Assembly: GCA_963714405.1 (NCBI GenBank)
Contig: CAVQOH010000002.1
Span: forward strand, 1-64,000
DNA length: 64,000 nt
Reading direction: 5' to 3'
Source of the DNA: JAZGGS01 sp963714405
Lineage (GTDB): Bacteria > Bacteroidota > Ignavibacteria > Ignavibacteriales > Ignavibacteriaceae
A program made the position numbers and the translations under genes. How positions within the stretch are numbered: the first letter of the stretch is position 1; every line of letters begins with the position of its first letter. This document shows, piece by piece, positions 55,017 to 64,000 of the stretch. The notes beneath the pieces were generated by a model that saw only the letters and a list, made by a program, of their open reading frames with translations, did no database searches and had not been told where the DNA came from.

Positions 55017-55424
55017 TTATTTCTCCAAATTATTTGATGATAATTTATTTTCAAACATCTGATTAATGATATCAAGTATTTTATTTTCTTCACCGCTGCC
55101 AATTTTAATTACTGTTTTAAGCTCTCCTTTATCAAACCATAAACCGTGGTCTTTCCGGCATCTATCAATTAGAACATCTTTTTTATCACCCATGTGTACT
55201 TTTTCCATTTTCTTATTGCAGATTGGGCAATGATAGTGTTTTTCAGGGTGAGCAGGATCAACAGTTAGTGTGGATAAAAGTTTTTTCCTTTCTATTTCAT
55301 CTTCTAAAAGAAGATCCAGTTCATCCCTATCCAGCCAAATTCCACTACAGACACTGCAATAATCAATTTCAACTTCGCTAAGTTCAAGAATTAGCATTTG
55401 TTCTTTACAAACCGGGCAATCCAT
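55017..55424 (-). CDS. Zinc-ribbon (TFIIB-type zf) protein
   Basis: The 135-residue protein has two zinc-ribbon modules: CPVCKEQM with CSVCSGIWLDRDELD, and CPICNKKM with CRKDHGLWFDKGELK. Both match the zf-TFIIB family of short bacterial proteins. The second lacks the last Cys (CRKDH). It ends directly at the LemA start codon, so it belongs to the LemA/M48 unit; its role is unknown. Confidence 0.9.
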   Translation of the reverse strand: MDCPVCKEQMLILELSEVEIDYCSVCSGIWLDRDELDLLLEDEIERKKLLSTLTVDPAHPEKHYHCPICNKKMEKVHMGDKKDVLIDRCRKDHGLWFDKGELKTVIKIGSGEENKILDIINQMFENKLSSNNLEK

Positions 55425-55433
55425 TTTATTCTT

Positions 55434-56288
55434 CTAAAAAAGTGTATAAGAAATTCCAAGCTGAAGAGCTTCTTTAAGCTGTGTTTTTAACGTTTCCTTG
55501 ACATCGTAAATTACTAAAACATTTAAGTTTACGCTAACATAATCATTTATTTTTGCAGAAAGAATATTATCCCATCTAACATCCCAGATGTTAAAATCTT
55601 CAAACCTACCAAATAATCTTAAGTAGGTGTAAAAGTTCATGTTTTCCAGAAAATCAATCTTGTATTCGGTAACTGATTCAATGCCTGTTTCATTATCGAA
55701 GGTTTCTACTTCATTTAGAGTTTCCGGATCATCTGAATAAGTTGCAGCAAATTTATCAGCCCAGGTTTGTTTAAAACCAACACCCAATCTTGTAGAAAAA
55801 TTTGGAATCTGATCATAAATAAATCCTAATGCCTCTGTAAGAACGAACGGATCAAATATATCTACAATTTGTACGGATGGTGATTCATCATAATTAAAAC
55901 CTTTGCTAACAGGAGTTTTAGCTGTAATACCAGCGTAAGGGCTTGCAGCCCAACCAAAATGATGTATTAAAGTTGATTCAAAAAATATTTCATTGTCGTT
56001 GGTTCTGTATTCTTCATCACCAAACTTGGTTCTTCCATACGCAAATTTTAAGGAGTTCTTCCATTTCCATGGGTCACCGAGGTAATCAAAAGAAAAAAGT
56101 GAAAACAATGTATATGCTAAAGTGTTTTCGCCACCCTGTGCCCAGTTGGAAAATGAAACCTGCGATAGGTTAATTCCGACTATTCCCTTTGGGGTCCATA
56201 AAGTATCTCTTTTTTCTTCGCCTTCATCTTCGGCAAAAATTGTTTGTGTAATGAGCATCATAAAAAAAATATAAGTGAATATTTTCAT
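55434..56288 (-). CDS. DUF3078-family outer-membrane protein
   Basis: The 284-residue protein has a signal peptide ending near 'IFAED' and the DUF3078 signature (GINLSQVSFSNWAQGGENT, WKNSLKFAYGRTKF). The rest reads as amphipathic strands and ends in 'LGISYTLF' with a terminal Phe, so it is a barrel in the outer membrane. Function unknown. It begins the minus-strand run to the zinc-ribbon gene. Confidence 0.9.
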   Translation of the reverse strand: MKIFTYIFFMMLITQTIFAEDEGEEKRDTLWTPKGIVGINLSQVSFSNWAQGGENTLAYTLFSLFSFDYLGDPWKWKNSLKFAYGRTKFGDEEYRTNDNEIFFESTLIHHFGWAASPYAGITAKTPVSKGFNYDESPSVQIVDIFDPFVLTEALGFIYDQIPNFSTRLGVGFKQTWADKFAATYSDDPETLNEVETFDNETGIESVTEYKIDFLENMNFYTYLRLFGRFEDFNIWDVRWDNILSAKINDYVSVNLNVLVIYDVKETLKTQLKEALQLGISYTLF

Positions 56289-56358
56289 TTCTTCCTCATA
56301 GTATTAAATTGAATATTAATTTGAAAAGCACTTAAACCAGTTAAATTTACTTGGCAGG

Positions 56359-57177
56359 TTACAGTTTCATTAACTCTGCTAAAATCCCATCCTTTTTAAT
56401 TATTTCACTGATTTTTGAAATCGGTATCACTAATTCAGTAGGTCCGTATGCATAAGCAGTAATTTCATAATTATTATAATAAAAAGTTATTCCTTCATCA
56501 GTAAGTGCAAAATTATCGTTGATTGTAAATTTGTTATCTTCAAACCAGAATCCTGCATCATTTAAACTTTCATCCACACTAATTTCCTTTAATACTCTAA
56601 ACTCCTTTTCTGCAATTTGGTTTAGTTTTGTTTGGTAACCCTTATTAAAGATATCATTCAAGCTTACCTTGTTCCCGGTTATTAAATCAAAAACAGTAAG
56701 TACGGAGTAACTATTCGGGTGTGCGCCACCGAGGTACGAGTTTTCTGTAATTCTAAATGAAATAAAATCTTTATTATAAAATAGTACGGTTCCAAATCGT
56801 TCAAAATACCATGCTATATGGAAATCAGGTACATCTCTTCTGAATTCTTTGTAATCATTAATAAACTCATCAGCCAGTTCATCAAATGATTTCTTAGTAT
56901 CCTCATTATCAACTGAAAAAAACATATTGATTGAAATATTTTTATTTATTTTCTTTTGAATATCTTCGTATCCATTGATAGTAAATACAGGATATTCAAT
57001 TATAATTTCTGCACAATAATCGGTGTTTTCACCATCGCAATTACCATCCTTTTTTGATAGTTTAACCTGTTCAAAACTTATATTCTGTTGCTCATACGTC
57101 TGCCCTTGTTGATCACCACAACTTATTATAAATAGGATTGCTACAAGTAGCGCCAATGTTCTTCTAACCGATATCAA
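56359..57177 (-). CDS. RsiV-like (DUF3298/DUF4163) lipoprotein
   Basis: The 272-residue protein has a lipobox (LFIISCGDQ). The fold matches PdaC/RsiV-like proteins: 'IIIEYPVFTINGYE' (DUF4163) then SYLGGAHPNSYSVLTVFDLITG (DUF3298), and ITAYAYGPTELVIPISKI at the end. In RsiV this region binds lysozyme; in this lipoprotein form the ligand is unknown. Confidence 0.9.
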   Translation of the reverse strand: MISVRRTLALLVAILFIISCGDQQGQTYEQQNISFEQVKLSKKDGNCDGENTDYCAEIIIEYPVFTINGYEDIQKKINKNISINMFFSVDNEDTKKSFDELADEFINDYKEFRRDVPDFHIAWYFERFGTVLFYNKDFISFRITENSYLGGAHPNSYSVLTVFDLITGNKVSLNDIFNKGYQTKLNQIAEKEFRVLKEISVDESLNDAGFWFEDNKFTINDNFALTDEGITFYYNNYEITAYAYGPTELVIPISKISEIIKKDGILAELMKL

Positions 57178-57253
57178 CGATCACCTTTTTTAATTCAGTA
57201 TGAAATTTTCAAGGCACAAAATTACAAAAATTAGTGTAAACTTTTTACATATT

Positions 57254-58279
57254 TTATATTCTGTGGATTTTCTTTATCTCAGTTAATATATCTTTTATAT
57301 ACGGTTCCTTGTACGGAGATTTTCCAAATGGATCACTAAAATCTTCTAAATTAATAAGTGCTTTAATCGAATTTGCTACTCCTTCACTTAGCACATCAAG
57401 ATTATAACCCCCTTCTAATGCAAAAACAATTTTACCATTGCAAAGTTTTTCAGAGAGCTCAACTAAAGTTTTCGAGATCCAGGAATAACCGTGCGAAGTT
57501 AGGTTTAAATTTGCCAGTGGATCCTTCCAGTGTGCATCATAACCTGCAGAAATAATTAAAAATCCGGGATTAAACCCTACAATTTTTGGTATTATTAGCT
57601 CATTGTACACTTCTTTAAAACCAGTATCTCCAACTAAGGCAGGAAGCGGTATGTTAAGCACATTTCCTTCAGCATCGCCTTTCCCTGTTTCAGTAACACT
57701 GCCAGTTCCCGGATAAAAAGGAAATTGATGTGTGGATATATATAGAATATTAGGATTTGCCTCTACCATAGCTTGAGTACCATTACCATGATGAACATCA
57801 ATATCAATAATAGCAGCTTTATTTATTACATTAGATTTAATTAGTGTATTTGCAGCTATGGCAACATTTCCGAAAATACAAAATCCCATTGCATTATTTG
57901 CTAAAGCGTGATGACCTGGAGGGCGAACTAAAGCAAAACCGTTTTTAAATTCACCTTTACAAATTAATGTTGCCAGTTCTATTAGACTTCCAGCTGCAGT
58001 TGCAGCAGCATTATAACTGAATTCAGTTGCATAAGTATCAGCATCAAGATAACCTCCACCTTGTGAACAAATTTCATTAATTCTTTTAATGTAACTTTCG
58101 GAATGGCAATAAGTTAATTCTTTATTTAAAGCTAAACGTGGTGAAACTGTTTTTAAAAGCGGTAACAGTTTTTTCATTTCTGAACTATTTAGTATAGAAT
58201 TAAGCCGTTCAGCATTTTCCGGATGATTTGCCATATTATGTTTTAAAAAAATCGGATCATATACTAAACCTGTTTTCAT
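57254..58279 (-). CDS. Histone-deacetylase-family (AcuC-like) deacetylase
   Basis: The 341-residue protein has the zinc and catalytic features of the family: RPPGHHALANNAMGFCIFGN, IIDIDVHHGNGTQ, GYDAHWKDPLA and ALEGGYNLD. Bacterial members deacetylate acetyl-CoA synthetase, polyamines or unknown substrates. No acs or acuA gene is nearby, so its target here is open. Stand-alone gene. Confidence 0.94.
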   Translation of the reverse strand: MKTGLVYDPIFLKHNMANHPENAERLNSILNSSEMKKLLPLLKTVSPRLALNKELTYCHSESYIKRINEICSQGGGYLDADTYATEFSYNAAATAAGSLIELATLICKGEFKNGFALVRPPGHHALANNAMGFCIFGNVAIAANTLIKSNVINKAAIIDIDVHHGNGTQAMVEANPNILYISTHQFPFYPGTGSVTETGKGDAEGNVLNIPLPALVGDTGFKEVYNELIIPKIVGFNPGFLIISAGYDAHWKDPLANLNLTSHGYSWISKTLVELSEKLCNGKIVFALEGGYNLDVLSEGVANSIKALINLEDFSDPFGKSPYKEPYIKDILTEIKKIHRI

Positions 58280-58324
58280 AATAAATTGTAGTCATATCAA
58301 TGTTTGAAAAATTATTTATCATTT

Positions 58325-58355
58325 AAAATATAAAACCCCGAATTCCTTCGGGGTT
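58325..58355 (-). terminator. Terminator of the tRNA-Asn gene
   Basis: On the minus strand AACCCCGAA pairs with TTCGGGGTT (58334-58355, 4-base loop), followed by TTTTATATTTT. It lies 10 bases after the tRNA. Confidence 0.85.
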
Positions 58356-58364
58356 GTTTCATTG

Positions 58365-58436
<72 letters not shown>

Positions 58437-59176
58437 ATACTAAAATTTTGAGGGACAAATTTAGTTAACACTTTTTTATCAATCAAGATTTATAATAAAA
58501 ATTAGAATAAATCAAGTTTGAATACATTTAAAAATTATATAATAATTATATGGAATTGCAGCTCATCATTAGTGCATCTATACGTCATTTTTGACGTTTA
58601 TTAAGCATAAATTCATCAGGCACCTATATTTTAGTGAAAGTACTACTACATATCAGTAATATTTACATATAAGATTTGAATATTCTAAATATTGAAGCAC
58701 ATTAAGTTCTCAATCTAAGCCACTGTGTAAAAATAATTTTCATAAATTTTTAATAAAAACTTAATAATCCGTCAATTTCGGTAGAAAAGAAGCGCCAAAA
58801 ATATCGTATTGTTTAAAACTGGTATGGAAGTTGCCAAATTCAGATGATGAAAAATCACATGTTGCATTTATTGGAGTTCCTCTAAACGAAAAAATATTTC
58901 TTCCAAATTTTGGAAATCATGAAATTACAAACCTAAAGTTTTACACTTTACAGCAAAAAATTTTCCTATCTCGACTCAACCACAACCACCACGAAAACCG
59001 GCTGCATCAGCAGCCGGTTTTTGTTTTAAATAAAAAAGGACTTGTGAAGCTGTTTTAATCGTTGCTATCTACCACTAGCTTAACATTTAAGTGTGGTAAT
59101 TTGCGTTGTTGCTTCTTAATTCTTTTTTTTATAACTCAACTATATAAATTTTTAAATTTATTACCTCTGCAGCTCA
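58437..59176. other. Long stretch without a secure gene
   Basis: About 740 bases between tRNA-Asn and a TonB receptor gene. It holds a small palindrome ACGTCA-TTTT-TGACGT (58582-58597) and one strong plus-strand terminator near 59000. A 75-codon TTG-started frame (58831-59058) reads through that terminator and has no recognisable features, so I do not call it. A small RNA ending at the terminator is possible. Confidence 0.45.
58994..59027 (+). terminator. Orphan rho-independent terminator
   Basis: AAAACCGGCTGC pairs perfectly with GCAGCCGGTTTT (12 bp, ATCA loop), followed by TTGTTTT on the plus strand. No recognised plus-strand gene lies upstream for more than 500 bases. Confidence 0.8.
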
Positions 59177-61507
59177 GTGAAACTGTATATAGTCAAGATT
59201 GTAATTTTCATCTTGTTAATAATTCCATTTATGGAATTACATACGCAAACAGATGATTACAGTATATCCGGATTTGTTACTGATGCTGTAACTGGGGAAG
59301 CACTTGTCGGGGCAAATATACTTCTCTTTAAAGATTCACTAAATTTTGAATTGCCTCCATTAAGCGGATCAGCAACAAACCGCTTCGGTTATTATGCAAT
59401 ACCAGCTCTTTACACCGGAAATTTTATTTTAATAACTCGTTACCTTGGATATAAAACTTCAATAATTGATATAAATATTTCAGGTAATGAACTTAATTAC
59501 AATAATTCAGTTGAACTTTATCCAACTGATATTGAACTTAAAGAAGTTGTTGTTGAGGGAGAACGAAAAGATAAACCGATTACAAGTACAATTGATATAT
59601 CTCCTGATTTGCTCAAAAAACTACCAACTTTAAGTGGTGAGGTTGATCTATTTAAATCATTAGAAACACTGCCAGGAGTAAACAGAGCTTCTGAAATTTC
59701 AAGTGGTTTGTATGTACGTGGCGGCTCACCTGATCAAACTTTAACTTTAGTGGATGGTGTTATTGTTTACAATCCGTCTCATTTAGGAAACATTGCCAGT
59801 ACATTTAATTCCAATGCTTTAAGCGATGTTAGATTGATAAAAGGTGCTTTCCCTGCGGAATATGGAGGAAGATTATCAAGTGTGCTGGATATAAAATTAA
59901 GAGCTGGAACAAAGGAAAAAGAAGAGGGAACAATTGGTTTTGGTTTGATAAACTCTTTTGCAGCTTTTGAAGGACCACTTGGTAACAATTCCACATACAT
60001 GATTTCTGGTAGAGTAATGTACTACGATATTATTCAAGAAAAGCTAAATAAAAGCAGTACAGTTCCCCGTTATAATTTTTATGATTTTAATGCAAAAATA
60101 AATTATATACTATCAGAAAGTAATATAGTATCAATCAGTGGGCTGTTTAGCCATGATCATGTTTACAATCCACCCAATGAAAATGATTCTGATTATGATA
60201 TTGAATGGCAGAATATTAACCTCAGCTTAAACTGGTTACAGATTAATTCCAGTTCACTTTTACTAAATTCAATCATAAGCTTCATCAAGTATAAATTTTC
60301 TTCCAAGATTGGTATAAATCCAACGTCGGTTACATCTTACACTTATTATTCAAATCCTGATCTTACCGATTTTTATATAAGGCAAAATGCTGAGCTAAGA
60401 TGGCATCAATTACATACTTTAAAATTAGGATTTGATATTGCACTGCATAATTATGATTTGCTTTACAGCGATGCATACAGCGAGATTCTTGAAAAAGATC
60501 CATACGCTGGTAAAAATTTAACAGCAATTGAAAGCTCTCTTTATTTTCAGAATGAATCACAATTAACTCCTGAAATAAAAAGTAATATTGGAGGCAGATT
60601 TTACTATTTCGGTAATCAGAAATTTTTACGATTCGAACCCAGAATTTCAGCTTCATACTCATTCACACCCGATATAATTTTAAATGGTGCATTTGCAATT
60701 GCATACCAGTTTTTACATTTAGTTTTTCGTAATGATATCACATTACCAACTGATTTATGGTATCCATCAACCAAGCAGGTAAAACCGGGTAAATCAACAC
60801 AGTACGTTTTAGGAATTGACACTTACTGGTTTGATCAAACCTACGCTTTTACTGTTGAAGGATTTTATAAAAGAATGCAAAGTTTATATGAATTTAAGAA
60901 TTCCCCGCAACTAAACCCGCTTGATGATTCGATTGAAGATCAGTTTACGCAGGGGCAAGGGGAAGCATACGGCGTTGAATTTTTTCTTAATAAACAAAAA
61001 GGCAGCTTTACAGGATGGATTGGTTACACTCTTTCATGGTCTGTAAGGCAGTTTGATGAATTAAACAGCGGTAAAGTTTTTCATTCCAGGTATGACCGGA
61101 GAAATGACCTTTCAATAGTATTAACTTATAGTCTATTTAAAAATTTTAATGCGGGATTGACGTGGGTGTTTGCATCAGGGCAACGATATACACTTCCACC
61201 AGGACAATATATTTTTGATCCTGTAGGAGTAGGTGGGAATCATGAAATTCAATTTAATTATACAGGTTTAAATACTTCACATTTTCCTGCGTATCATAAA
61301 TTAGATTTGAACATTAATTACTCCTTTAAATGGTTAAATTCTGATTTTGATGTATATATTAATTTGTATAATGTTTATAACAGGAATAATACTTTTGCAC
61401 AATTTGTTGTTCTGAAAGAATCGGAAGAAAATGAATTAATACCGGTTATTAAACAAATTTCATTATTCCCTTTTATACCTTCTGCTGGAATATCAATGAA
61501 ATTTTAA
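59177..61507 (+). CDS. TonB-dependent receptor with carboxypeptidase-regulatory-like domain
   Basis: A GTG start gives a signal peptide (about 22 residues, ending near 'LHTQ'); the later ATG inside it would not. Residues 28-115 are a CarboxypepD_reg-like domain (SISGFVTDAVTGEALVGANI), then a plug (LKEVVVEGERKD, VNRASEISSGLYVRGGSPDQ, LIKGAFPAEYGGRLSSVLDI) and a barrel ending 'FIPSAGISMKF'. At 776 residues it is shorter than SusC proteins. It overlaps the DUF4249-like lipoprotein gene by one base, a common pairing in Bacteroidota. The ligand is unknown. Confidence 0.92.
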   Translation: MKLYIVKIVIFILLIIPFMELHTQTDDYSISGFVTDAVTGEALVGANILLFKDSLNFELPPLSGSATNRFGYYAIPALYTGNFILITRYLGYKTSIIDINISGNELNYNNSVELYPTDIELKEVVVEGERKDKPITSTIDISPDLLKKLPTLSGEVDLFKSLETLPGVNRASEISSGLYVRGGSPDQTLTLVDGVIVYNPSHLGNIASTFNSNALSDVRLIKGAFPAEYGGRLSSVLDIKLRAGTKEKEEGTIGFGLINSFAAFEGPLGNNSTYMISGRVMYYDIIQEKLNKSSTVPRYNFYDFNAKINYILSESNIVSISGLFSHDHVYNPPNENDSDYDIEWQNINLSLNWLQINSSSLLLNSIISFIKYKFSSKIGINPTSVTSYTYYSNPDLTDFYIRQNAELRWHQLHTLKLGFDIALHNYDLLYSDAYSEILEKDPYAGKNLTAIESSLYFQNESQLTPEIKSNIGGRFYYFGNQKFLRFEPRISASYSFTPDIILNGAFAIAYQFLHLVFRNDITLPTDLWYPSTKQVKPGKSTQYVLGIDTYWFDQTYAFTVEGFYKRMQSLYEFKNSPQLNPLDDSIEDQFTQGQGEAYGVEFFLNKQKGSFTGWIGYTLSWSVRQFDELNSGKVFHSRYDRRNDLSIVLTYSLFKNFNAGLTWVFASGQRYTLPPGQYIFDPVGVGGNHEIQFNYTGLNTSHFPAYHKLDLNINYSFKWLNSDFDVYINLYNVYNRNNTFAQFVVLKESEENELIPVIKQISLFPFIPSAGISMKF

Positions 61508-62310
61508 TGATGAAAGCTTTTATTTTTACCATATTCGTAATTTTTCTATTTCTGTTTTGCTGTTGTGAATCAGAAGAAATTGTAAGTACAGAACTTGAAT
61601 ATGAAGAGTATTCTGTTGTGCAAGCAGAACTAGTTCCCGGTAAGTATTTTCCCGGAGTTAGGTTTACAAGAACTCTTCCGTTAGGTGTGCCTTACAATAT
61701 TAAAGATGCAGAATTAAAGAATATTACTGCTTACATAAGAATAAACAGAATTCAAATAATACCTTTGCATTACAATTTTGATGGATTATATAAACCACTC
61801 TATGATTTTTACATAAATGAGGGAGATACTTATGAACTGTTTGCAGAACAAGATGAAAAATTTATTTACAGTATAACAAAAATCCCATTTAAACCTGAAA
61901 TTTCTTCAACAAATTATGATAGGAATGATTTTTATTTATATGCAGAAACAAAAGTCAATCCTGATGAAGTTTATGCTGCCTTATGGGTTATAACGGCAGG
62001 TAATGCAATACGTGCAGAAGATTTTTTTTCTGTTTCATCTCCAATTAACCAATATTCACCGGTTCGTGTAAGAACTTCACCAATTCCAGAAGAATATCAT
62101 TCAGGTGCGTATTCAGGATTAAGAAATATTCAGGTTTATGCATTTGATAAATCTTATAAAAATTATTTTTATACGAGAAATTCAAGCCAACAGCATAATG
62201 ATCCTTTTATTCAGGGTACTGGTGGAGCTGTTGAATGGAATGTGCAGGGAGATAAAGTAATCGGGTTGTTTATAGGCGTTGCTCCCGGAACTATAACATC
62301 AGTTTTTTAA
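61507..62310 (+). CDS. DUF4249-like outer-membrane lipoprotein
   Basis: The 267-residue protein has a lipoprotein signal (LFLFCCCESEE) and a beta-rich body (YSVVQAELVPGKYFPGVRFT, ISSTNYDRNDFYL) in the pattern of DUF4249 proteins that accompany TonB receptors. It starts one base inside the receptor's stop (TAATG). It probably sits on the receptor as an accessory binding protein; substrate unknown. Confidence 0.85.
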   Translation: MMKAFIFTIFVIFLFLFCCCESEEIVSTELEYEEYSVVQAELVPGKYFPGVRFTRTLPLGVPYNIKDAELKNITAYIRINRIQIIPLHYNFDGLYKPLYDFYINEGDTYELFAEQDEKFIYSITKIPFKPEISSTNYDRNDFYLYAETKVNPDEVYAALWVITAGNAIRAEDFFSVSSPINQYSPVRVRTSPIPEEYHSGAYSGLRNIQVYAFDKSYKNYFYTRNSSQQHNDPFIQGTGGAVEWNVQGDKVIGLFIGVAPGTITSVF

Positions 62311-62322
62311 TTGAAAAATACT

Positions 62323-63360
62323 ATGAAAACGTTTTTGAATTCTATTAATTTATTTTTGCTCACCATAGTACTTTTTGGCTGCATTGATGATAGTATAATA
62401 CCTCCGATTACAGGGAATTTAAATAGTACTGCGGAAATGATAGTATATTTTGAATCCCTTGGCGATTTTCCAAATTCAAATTTAGCACCAGCATTGGTAA
62501 GTGCAGAAGAAGTTCATGCAAACTTATCCAACTATTTAGTAATTGATGTTAGAGATTCCAGCAGCTTTATATCGGGACACATTGAAGGTGCGGTAAATGT
62601 CAGCCATGATAGTTTGTATATTTACATAAAAAATAGAAATACAACCTTGTATGAAAAAATTGTATTAATAAGTGAAAATGGTCATCATTCTTCATACTAT
62701 GCTTGCTTATTGCGCTTAGCAGGATTTAACAATGTTTACACTCTAAATTTTGGAATGGCATCATGGAATATAAATTTTGCTGATGCCTGGTTAAATAGTA
62801 TAGATAACCATAATGCCCGTACATCCTTCAACAATGAATTTTATCCTAAAGGTGACTTTACAAATCTGCCAAAAATTATGTTTGAAAATCCAAATCTTTC
62901 TATTCAAGAAAGAGTAGAGAAGAGAATTGAATTATTTATAAAAGCAGGATTTAATAAAGTTGAGCAGTACCGTTCAGAATTTACCTATTTTAGTGATAAT
63001 CTTCTTGTATGTTATGGAAAAAGCAGACTTTATAGGGCACCAATGGGACTAGCTGTGGACCCACTGCTAGGACATGCTGAAGGTACTGTTCATTATGCAG
63101 ATGCACCTTTCTTTGAATTTAGAGCTTTTCAATATTTGCAAACTCTGCCAAATGAAGGTTCTATTCTCATTTATGATTATAATGGTCAGCTTTCAGCATG
63201 CATGGTAGCTTACTTAAGAGTCTTAGGTTACGATGCAATATCTCTTGAGTTTGGAGCAAATCAATTATTTTACGATAGGATGCTTGATGATCCCGAACTT
63301 ACAGAATATGCGTTCGATCTAAGTGATATAAATGATTTTTCATATGTTCGAGGAAATTAA
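62323..63360 (+). CDS. Lipoprotein with tandem rhodanese-like domains lacking catalytic Cys
   Basis: The preferred ATG at 62323 gives a lipoprotein signal (VLFGCIDDS). A TTG at 62311 directly after the previous stop is less likely. Two rhodanese-like domains follow: YLVIDVRDSSSFISGHIEGA to about residue 145, and SILIYDYNGQLSACMVAYLR near the C terminus. The loop where active rhodaneses have Cys reads ISENGHHSS in the first and YDYNGQLSA in the second, so both are probably inactive binding domains. It lies 12 bases after the DUF4249-like gene in one operon. Confidence 0.83.
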   Translation: MKTFLNSINLFLLTIVLFGCIDDSIIPPITGNLNSTAEMIVYFESLGDFPNSNLAPALVSAEEVHANLSNYLVIDVRDSSSFISGHIEGAVNVSHDSLYIYIKNRNTTLYEKIVLISENGHHSSYYACLLRLAGFNNVYTLNFGMASWNINFADAWLNSIDNHNARTSFNNEFYPKGDFTNLPKIMFENPNLSIQERVEKRIELFIKAGFNKVEQYRSEFTYFSDNLLVCYGKSRLYRAPMGLAVDPLLGHAEGTVHYADAPFFEFRAFQYLQTLPNEGSILIYDYNGQLSACMVAYLRVLGYDAISLEFGANQLFYDRMLDDPELTEYAFDLSDINDFSYVRGN

Positions 63361-63400
63361 GGGGGTATTTTAGAACTTCAGCTCCAAATTTTGGTTTAAA

Positions 63401-63425
63401 AAAATGCCCTGTAACAGGGCATTTT
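63401..63425. terminator. Bidirectional terminator
   Basis: AAAATGCCCTG pairs with CAGGGCATTTT around a 3-base loop, with TTAATTTTTT after it on the plus strand and TTTAAACC after it on the minus strand. It separates two convergent genes. Confidence 0.88.
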
Positions 63426-63453
63426 AATTTTTTCAATTTTAATTAAATTTAAT

Positions 63454-64000
63454 TTATGAACTTACTTTTGATTCAGGTATTCTGCGTGCAACAGCAACAA
63501 AGAAACCAAGTGTTACAACAAGAACACCTATCCAAACCAAACTTATAAAAGGTTTAACACTCGCAGTAACAGAAAGTACTTCTTGTGTTGAAACTGTTGG
63601 GGTATCGCTTGATTGTTCATCAATTTCATTTAATGATGATAAAACAATTTTCACATTTTCTGCTGTTAATTCCCTAAGTTCTATTTTAATATTCAATTCA
63701 GTAGATGAAAATGAAGTAAACTCAACCTTACCACTTATAACTTTTCTGTAAAGTGTTGCATCATAATGTTTACCGTTTTTATCAATATGTAAAACAGCAC
63801 CCATTTGAAAATCTTTACCTTCCTGCATTGCCTGCATTGTTTCTGCAGAAAGATCAAATTCGGAAAAAGTTATTGATGCCCCGTTGAAGTTTGAAGATTC
63901 TCCTTTTTTAAAGATAAAACTTCGCCACTGATATTTGATGAAGTTTGTTTTCCAGGATCATAACCCAGAGGTGAAATATAGAGATCTTGTGTCGGCAAAG
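63454..64000 (-). pseudogene. 3' part of a CcmF/CcsA-like cytochrome c biogenesis gene, frameshifted, continues past window
   Basis: The C-terminal 127 residues end in a membrane helix with SVKPFISLVWIGVLVVTLGF and a basic tail, the usual end of CcmF-type heme lyase subunits. Before it lies a periplasmic beta segment. The frame breaks near 63904: the upstream part (DLYISPLGYDPGKQTSSNIS) is in another frame, and one more A in an A6 run restores SLKKGESSNFNG across the joint. So the gene, entering from beyond 64000, is complete if one A is missing from the sequence. CcmF attaches heme to CxxCH apocytochromes, which suits the cytochrome content of this window. Confidence 0.75.

Noticed and set aside
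58582..58597. ACGTCA-TTTT-TGACGT palindrome as a terminator
   Set aside because: The stem is only 6 bp and no gene ends near it; it could be an operator, but nothing supports that.
58831..59058. Possible 75-codon gene starting at TTG
   Set aside because: It reads through a perfect terminator, has no family features, and lacks a ribosome binding site.

Overview
The window looks like chromosomal DNA from an AT-rich member of the Bacteroidota/Ignavibacteria-Chlorobi side of the tree, most likely an Ignavibacteria-type bacterium. This is inferred from four proteins ending in the 'NYPNPFNP' type A type-IX-secretion (T9SS) sorting domain, SusC-like TonB receptor logic (TonB receptor plus DUF4249-like lipoprotein), DUF3078 and DUF6580 proteins, abundant multiheme cytochromes, and frequent GGAG-type ribosome binding sites. 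No phage, insertion sequence or CRISPR array was seen.

Layout. 1-5.4 kb: a disrupted 14-heme-motif cytochrome, a 37-heme-motif repeat cytochrome and an outer-membrane barrel protein, possibly an electron conduit. 5.4-7.3 kb: a secreted papain-like protease. 7.6-14.3 kb (minus): a polysaccharide assembly/export operon (TPR protein, GT9 fusion, methyltransferase with extra domain, Wzm/Wzt-like ABC transporter, GT4). 14.4-19.5 kb (minus): an ECF sigma factor, a TPR-bearing zinc-finger anti-sigma factor and a TPR-CHAT protease. 19.5-21.1 kb: a divergent T9SS cargo protein. 21.2-24.1 kb: cobalamin riboswitch, BtuB-like receptor and a small membrane protein. 24.1-29 kb: HAD hydrolase, ATP-grasp ligase, C39-like protease, isochorismatase-like and TPR genes, three of them frameshifted. 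29-36.4 kb (minus): Yip1 protein, lipoprotein and a TetR-LolA-FtsX-FtsX-ATPase-OMP export operon. 36.5-41.1 kb: small metabolic and copper-handling genes. 41.2-48.4 kb (minus): a quinone-linked FeS/NrfD/multiheme cytochrome operon that also encodes a c-heme histidine kinase and two receiver-GcvH-like proteins. 48.7-53.2 kb: tandem secreted arylsulfotransferase-like paralogues. 53.2-58.4 kb: M48 protease, LemA, zinc-ribbon, DUF3078, RsiV-like, HDAC-like genes and tRNA-Asn. 59.2-63.4 kb: TonB receptor operon. The end holds a partial CcmF-like cytochrome c maturation gene, which fits the cytochrome load.

Two systems stand out. First, the sigma/anti-sigma/TPR-CHAT module: a 28-bp bipartite motif (TGTCACTA-N13-GTWACTA) occurs exactly three times with identical spacing, each time pointing into a gene start: the anti-sigma/CHAT operon, the polysaccharide operon and the T9SS cargo gene. 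This suggests a protease-gated sigma factor controlling a surface regulon. Second, the 41-48 kb operon joins a membrane redox complex to a heme-sensing kinase whose partner receivers carry lipoyl-domain folds in which Asn replaces the lipoylated Lys.

Six genes need a one-base frame correction to give intact proteins, five by removing a base and one by adding a base in a homopolymer. Either the assembly has indel errors or several genes are decaying; only read data can tell.
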